This document shows positions 5,038 to 8,731 of a stretch of 8,731 bases of DNA, piece by piece (the stretch's first letter is position 1; each line of letters begins with the position of its first letter). This stretch comes from Bacteroidales bacterium (lineage in GTDB: Bacteria; Bacteroidota; Bacteroidia; Bacteroidales; UBA12077). The DNA is taken from the NCBI GenBank assembly GCA_030635365.1, contig DAOVYZ010000114.1, positions 1-8,731 on the forward strand, written 5' to 3'. A program made the translations under genes and the position numbers. The notes beneath the pieces were generated by a model. That model had not been told where the DNA came from, did not search any database, and saw only the letters and a list, made by a program, of their open reading frames with translations.

Positions 5038-7050
5038 TTATTTTGTATTTAGTAATTTATTAACTTCCAGTGCACGCTTATTTGCATGATTCAATTGCAG
5101 TGCCATTACTATACATTTATATGCTTCTTTTCTGTTGTTTAGCTTATAATTAATAAATGCTAATTCAGCGTATACTTCGGCATTTGCTCTGTTAATCAAA
5201 AGACTGTTTTGCATATTTTCTGCTGCTGACTTATAGTCTTCCACTTTAATCTGTGCTTTAGCTAATAGATAATAAGTATCAGGCAAGGAGATATCGTAAG
5301 GATCTGGATATGGATCAAGCTCTTTTGCTCTTTCAAGTATATTAATTGCTTTTTCGCAGTCTTCATTATTCGTGTAATAAAAACCTAAAAAGCGGCACAT
5401 TTTAGAATCAAACTCTTGATTGCTTTTTTCGGCTTCCAAGATACGTATAGATCTGTCAATATCACTACCTTGCAAGAAAATATCATAAGACAATTCCAGT
5501 TTAGCCTGCAAATTGTTCGGATATGAATCGACCACTTGCTTATGCGTGTTTTCAGCATTTTTATAATCACCTGCTTGCCTTTGAATAATTCCTATTTCAA
5601 TTAATAATTCAGGACTATTGGGATACTTTAAGAAAGCATTTTTCAAAAGCAAAATAGCATCTTTACTAGAATCAACAAACCATGATTTTATAATATATGC
5701 TTGAATAAAAGTCTTATTATAGGATTCTTGATTTAAAAGAGATTCTATAAAATTGTATAAATCAATATCCTTTTCATATAATTTTTGTTTAGTATTGCTC
5801 ATCGCAGTTGATTGACCTGGTAGTTTTCTTTGTGAAAGATAAGCTTCAATTCCTTGGGCAAAGTACTCTCTCTCGTTTGAGTCTGCATACCAATCTAGCG
5901 TATAATTCCCTTTTTTGGCTTTAATGAATAATTGTTTAAGTTCTGCATTTTGCTTATTAGTAAACAGCCATTGAATAAGGTGTCCAAATTCGTGAAATGC
6001 AACATTAAATCTTCCAAACATTTCTTCAGTTTGTTGAAGTTTGTTACTATTCATATGATAACCACCTTGTCCTTTAATATCATCATAAAGTCGATAATCA
6101 ATAGCTCTAGTACCTTTTTTATCTGCTAGGTATGGACATTCAAACATTAGATGATGAAAATCCATAAAATAAACTGTTGCCCCTGCAATAGAAAGAGCTT
6201 CTATAAATCTGCCTAAAGGCTTTGTGTTTCTTCGAATAATTTTTTGTAAATCTTTTTCACATAGATTATAATTTATAAAAACATCCTCCAAAAATGGAAT
6301 CTCATCAAGCACTTCTTCTTTCTCATATTCAACCTTGAATTGTTTCATCAAGATGTTGTGGTTGTTTTCTATTTTTTTTAGTGATTCAGAAATGAAATAA
6401 TGGACCAATCCATAATTGGGTTTTAAATCTAGTATTTTAAAGGCATGTTTAATGGTTTTTCGATAATTGCCAATATGAAATTCACATGCAGCAATTAATT
6501 TCAATGTATTTAGATCACTACTATCTTTTAAATATTCTTTGGAGATTAATTTATGCGCTAATTCAAATTGGTTAATTTTGAGAAGGCTATCAACTTCAAT
6601 TAACACATTTGTTGTTATTGGTGTATAGTCATCGTAGTTGTTAGGTGAATATCCTCTTCCTAAATAATAATGTGCTCTTTGATTAAAGGGATTTATCTCT
6701 ATAGCTTGATTAAAATATTTTGCGCCTTCAGTTATTTCATACCTTAAAACAGAGAAATAGATTCCTTTTGCAGACAATGCATCAGGATTTAAGGAATCAA
6801 TTTCTAATGCTTTATTTATTGCTTTTAAATACCCATCACTATCCCTTTTTTCTAGTAATACTTTGGAATAATTTATCCAAGTGGTGATGTTTGTTGAATC
6901 AATCTCAATCGCTTTTTCCAGATACTTAATTGAATAATCATTTTTTTTATGATCCAGAGCAATCATTGCTTTACCATTGAGCGCATCTATATCATCAGGA
7001 TTTTTCTCTAATAAATTAGTATACAGACTATCGGCAGTTTTATAATCCAT
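5038..7050 (-). CDS. TPR protein with embedded lethal-factor-like HExxH metallopeptidase domain
   Basis: From the ATG at 7050 this is 670 residues. Residues 1-225 are TPR-like helical repeats (KYLEKAIEIDS, KAINKALEIDS, KYFNQAIEINP). A metallopeptidase-like domain spans about 230-440, and more TPRs follow (about 455-665). The active site is HEFGH (His353, Glu354, His357), followed by Y388-ADS-NEREYF with Glu395 as probable third zinc ligand. This equals the lethal factor pattern HEFGH...YGRTNEAEFF (His686, Glu687, His690, Tyr728, Glu735), including the seven-residue Tyr-Glu spacing. It should therefore be a zinc peptidase of the ATLF type, with TPRs for substrate or partner binding. The true N-terminus is probably not here: the frame stays open upstream of 7050 without a start, back to an A8 run, where it meets a lipoprotein signal in another frame (7134-7295). 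Restoring one base gives 752 residues. It is preceded by the CPBP protease gene and followed, one base later, by the NTF2-like gene. Confidence 0.85.
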   Translation of the reverse strand: MDYKTADSLYTNLLEKNPDDIDALNGKAMIALDHKKNDYSIKYLEKAIEIDSTNITTWINYSKVLLEKRDSDGYLKAINKALEIDSLNPDALSAKGIYFSVLRYEITEGAKYFNQAIEINPFNQRAHYYLGRGYSPNNYDDYTPITTNVLIEVDSLLKINQFELAHKLISKEYLKDSSDLNTLKLIAACEFHIGNYRKTIKHAFKILDLKPNYGLVHYFISESLKKIENNHNILMKQFKVEYEKEEVLDEIPFLEDVFINYNLCEKDLQKIIRRNTKPLGRFIEALSIAGATVYFMDFHHLMFECPYLADKKGTRAIDYRLYDDIKGQGGYHMNSNKLQQTEEMFGRFNVAFHEFGHLIQWLFTNKQNAELKQLFIKAKKGNYTLDWYADSNEREYFAQGIEAYLSQRKLPGQSTAMSNTKQKLYEKDIDLYNFIESLLNQESYNKTFIQAYIIKSWFVDSSKDAILLLKNAFLKYPNSPELLIEIGIIQRQAGDYKNAENTHKQVVDSYPNNLQAKLELSYDIFLQGSDIDRSIRILEAEKSNQEFDSKMCRFLGFYYTNNEDCEKAINILERAKELDPYPDPYDISLPDTYYLLAKAQIKVEDYKSAAENMQNSLLINRANAEVYAELAFINYKLNNRKEAYKCIVMALQLNHANKRALEVNKLLNTK

Positions 7051-7133
7051 TATAAAATAAGCCCATTCAGCAATTAGTATTTGAGATTTATCATTTGTCG
7101 GTATATTCCTTTTGATTTCTATAATAAATTTTT

Positions 7134-7295
7134 CTAATTCTGAAAATCGATAGTTTTTTTTAAGTCTGTAATCTGCTTCTCAAAGGCATTTATATTTTTT
7201 AAGTTCACAGATAATGAATTATTATTATTATCGTGACAGCTTAAAATAAAAAATATAACTATACTTAAAACGCTTATGTTTATGATTTTTTTCAT
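7134..7295 (-). pseudogene. Lipoprotein signal fragment, frameshifted 5' end of the TPR metallopeptidase gene
   Basis: From the ATG at 7295 this frame gives 53 residues. MKKIINISVLSIVIFFILSC is a type II signal peptide with Cys20 as lipidation site, then HDNNNN (encoded by an AAT repeat), then NAFEKQITDLKK before ending at TAG (7134-7136). At the run of eight A's (7154-7161 on the plus strand as T's) the minus -1 frame continues as NYRFSELEKFIIEIKR... and runs without a stop into the TPR protein at 7050. One extra A would fuse the two into a single 752-residue lipoprotein. The 0-frame reading TTA AAA AAA is a classical A_AAA_AAA slippery heptamer. A true mutation, a homopolymer sequencing error, and ribosomal or transcriptional slippage are all open. 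The start lies 11 bases after the CPBP gene stop. Confidence 0.75.
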
Positions 7296-7306
7296 TATTA
7301 AATATC

Positions 7307-8233
7307 TTACAATAGTCTACCTATTTTAAATTTTCTTAAATATGTCAGTAAAATCACAAGTAATATCAATTGAACCACCACTGCAACAATACTCCCTTCA
7401 GGTCCATAACTACCTCCTGCAATAATATTGTCACGTGCTCCCTGAATTATATTTCCCGTTAAATTTACCGAGGGCAAATACTTTCCCGAAACAGGAAGTC
7501 CCATGAACATTTGAATTAAGTTCCAACTTAAGTGCATACTCCATGCACTGATTATATCTTTTTGAATTATAAACAAGTATCCATAAATAAAACCTGAAAT
7601 ACTTATGTTAATAAAAGGAATTACTCCAAAACCAGGACTATCCTTGTGCACAAGCCCAAATACCAGAGCAATCAATATATTCAAAACAATACCAACTTTA
7701 AAAGCTATTTTACCATTTTTTAACTTTAAAGGAGACTGCTTTTTGCGTTTTTTTAAGAAAAATAAAAACAGCATTGAAATAGGAATCATTAATACACCTA
7801 TGCACAGCGATCTAAATATTACTTCTTCAGCCAAGGCACTTGAAGCGTATAATATAATAGTCTCAAAAATATTTGCATCTGATGAAGATAGGTTGTGAGC
7901 TACCATATCATTATACTGCAAGAATGTACTATATGATAATCCATCGGAAAAACCACCCAATAAGCTAATAATACCTACTATTAAACCCATTGAAATAACA
8001 CTTAAACTAAAGCCAAATAGAACTTTTACCAAGAAGCTTTTAGTAGACATTCCACTTTCCTCATCTTTTTTTGGCAGGAAACGTAAATGAGTTAAATAAA
8101 ATAAATATCCAATTATCCCAATAAATACAATCATTAAGTAGTTCATCCACTCTGCGGTTGTAAGAAATATCATTATTGACAAAATAATAATATTGATTCC
8201 TACAAGTATTCCTACAATTACTTTTTTTGACAT
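7307..8233 (-). CDS. CPBP (CAAX/Abi-type) intramembrane metalloprotease
   Basis: This 308-residue integral membrane protein has about seven or eight hydrophobic segments (around 4-24, 31-48, 71-93, 124-160 in parts, 178-195, 204-224, 284-298). It carries all three motifs of the CPBP family (PF02517, relatives of Rce1 CAAX protease): EEVIFR (136-141, Glu136, Glu137 and Arg141), FGLVH (192-196, Phe192 and His196) and HLSWN (234-238, His234 and Asn238). These residues form the glutamate/histidine active site in the membrane. Bacterial members process or degrade membrane or peptide substrates, and some mature bacteriocins or give self-immunity; nothing here shows which applies. The gene is 11 bases downstream of the preceding gene's stop and 11 bases upstream of the lipoprotein start, so it sits inside the operon. 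The ATG at 8233 is preceded by AAAAGAT. Confidence 0.9.
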   Translation of the reverse strand: MSKKVIVGILVGINIIILSIMIFLTTAEWMNYLMIVFIGIIGYLFYLTHLRFLPKKDEESGMSTKSFLVKVLFGFSLSVISMGLIVGIISLLGGFSDGLSYSTFLQYNDMVAHNLSSSDANIFETIILYASSALAEEVIFRSLCIGVLMIPISMLFLFFLKKRKKQSPLKLKNGKIAFKVGIVLNILIALVFGLVHKDSPGFGVIPFINISISGFIYGYLFIIQKDIISAWSMHLSWNLIQMFMGLPVSGKYLPSVNLTGNIIQGARDNIIAGGSYGPEGSIVAVVVQLILLVILLTYLRKFKIGRLL

Positions 8234-8244
8234 ATCTTTTATTG

Positions 8245-8731
8245 TTATTGGTTGCTATTATCAGTTTTGCTAATGATTTCAATCATATCTTCGGGAGCTT
8301 TTAGATAACTATATCCATCCCAAAATTTTTCGTCATAATCGCCTAGTTGTTTATTAAATTCTTTTGATGACAAACTTTCAGAAGCCGTAAATGGAATAGG
8401 ATTTTCATCTGTTATTTGATTTACAATCATGTTTTTTTGAACTGTAATAATATATTGGCGATTTTTCTTTTTGGCAATTACTTGTTCATTTTTATAATTG
8501 ATACTTTTTAAACACCAGTAATTGTTTACTTTCTGATAATCTATTACAATATTGAGTTTTTCATCCTCAATACTTAATCCAGCCAGTAATTTTAACATAC
8601 CTCTGGTAATACCATTTGGTAGCTCATATTTCATTCCTTTGGGGCTGTAACCATATTCAATACGTAGTATAGCATAAGTTTCCTGATCAATGAAAAGTTT
8701 TCCTTTACGTAATGATTTTTTAAGTCCGTCT
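8245..8731 (-). CDS. C-terminal part of a probable carboxypeptidase-regulatory-like-domain envelope protein, cut by the right edge
   Basis: The frame is open from the window edge to a TAA at 8245-8247, about 161 codons. An internal ATG at 8634 is not the start, because the upstream codons read GKLFIDQETYAILRIEYGYS without a stop. From memory, this (F/Y)IDxxTYAxxxIEYG segment, the following VIDYQKVNNYWCLKSINY and the late GDYDEKFWDGYSYLKAPEDM resemble the C-terminal half of Bacteroidota proteins annotated as carboxypeptidase-like regulatory domain proteins. In those, a beta-rich region akin to lipoprotein-carrier folds follows an N-terminal CarboxypepD_reg-like domain. The N-terminal domain and any signal peptide would be outside the window, so the assignment rests on the C-terminus alone. 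The CPBP protease gene follows after 11 bases, so this gene is probably the upstream member of the same operon. Confidence 0.75.
   Translation of the reverse strand, partial: DGLKKSLRKGKLFIDQETYAILRIEYGYSPKGMKYELPNGITRGMLKLLAGLSIEDEKLNIVIDYQKVNNYWCLKSINYKNEQVIAKKKNRQYIITVQKNMIVNQITDENPIPFTASESLSSKEFNKQLGDYDEKFWDGYSYLKAPEDMIEIISKTDNSNQ

Noticed and set aside
5932..6129. 65-codon plus-strand frame inside the metallopeptidase gene
   Set aside because: It is antisense to the strongly supported HEFGH-coding region, and its product is a low-complexity shadow translation.
7217..7228. ATT/AAT trinucleotide run as a phase-variable repeat
   Set aside because: It is a triplet repeat encoding Asn23-26 of the lipoprotein segment, so length changes would not alter the frame; the A8 run is the relevant site.
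7605..7898. 97-codon plus-strand frame
   Set aside because: It is antisense to the CPBP protease motifs, with no family resemblance and no promoter.
8061..8282. 73-codon minus-strand frame overlapping the start of the CPBP gene
   Set aside because: It is in a different frame from two well-supported genes and overlaps both; its composition is that of a shadow frame.

Overview
The window is AT-rich and looks like a chromosomal segment of a Bacteroidota (Bacteroidetes) bacterium. The evidence is the lipoprotein signals followed by acidic residues, leaders that are A/T-rich instead of Shine-Dalgarno-led, -7-like TAnnTTTG boxes, and family content typical of the phylum: a lipocalin-like lipoprotein, a PurF-like paralog starting MSGFFG, and a protein with the C-terminal type seen in carboxypeptidase-regulatory-like-domain proteins. 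Genus cannot be read from the sequence.

Left part (1-2465). A reading frame leaves the window on the minus strand at base 1. It is divergent from a small lipoprotein gene (321-743, plus). Between them lies a five-copy, 13-bp tandem repeat that overlaps a candidate promoter for the lipoprotein. The lipoprotein gene converges on a 468-residue PurF-like gene (885-2291, minus), and a perfect 16-bp-arm hairpin separates the two. The PurF-like protein keeps the PRPP loop and all four Fe-S cysteines of Bacillus-type PurF but lacks the N-terminal catalytic cysteine and the glutamine-binding motifs.

Middle part (2466-3322). A short orphan gene with a CPVTGLDISMQ motif is followed, on its upstream side, by about 370-430 bases without a convincing gene. 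That stretch holds two strong hairpins, each followed by the octamer TAGTAGCG, plus dispersed TGCATT-type repeats. It may be a scar of an integration event.

Right part (3323-8731). A tightly packed minus-strand gene set is read from the right edge leftwards: the C-terminal part of an envelope protein (edge-truncated), a CPBP/CAAX-type membrane protease, a TPR lipoprotein with an embedded HExxH metallopeptidase, an exported NTF2/lumazine-binding-like protein and an exported serine beta-lactamase-like hydrolase. Gaps are 11, 11, 1 and 70 bases, so this is probably one operon. It ends at the hairpin at 3209-3245. The metallopeptidase motifs align residue by residue with the catalytic motifs of anthrax lethal factor. 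Its lipoprotein signal is separated from the body by a -1 frame change at a run of eight A's, which is either a broken gene, a sequencing error or a slippage site. All the complete products of this set are predicted to act in or beyond the inner membrane, and three belong to unrelated peptidase/hydrolase superfamilies. That makes this the most interesting candidate system in the window, but its substrate is unknown.
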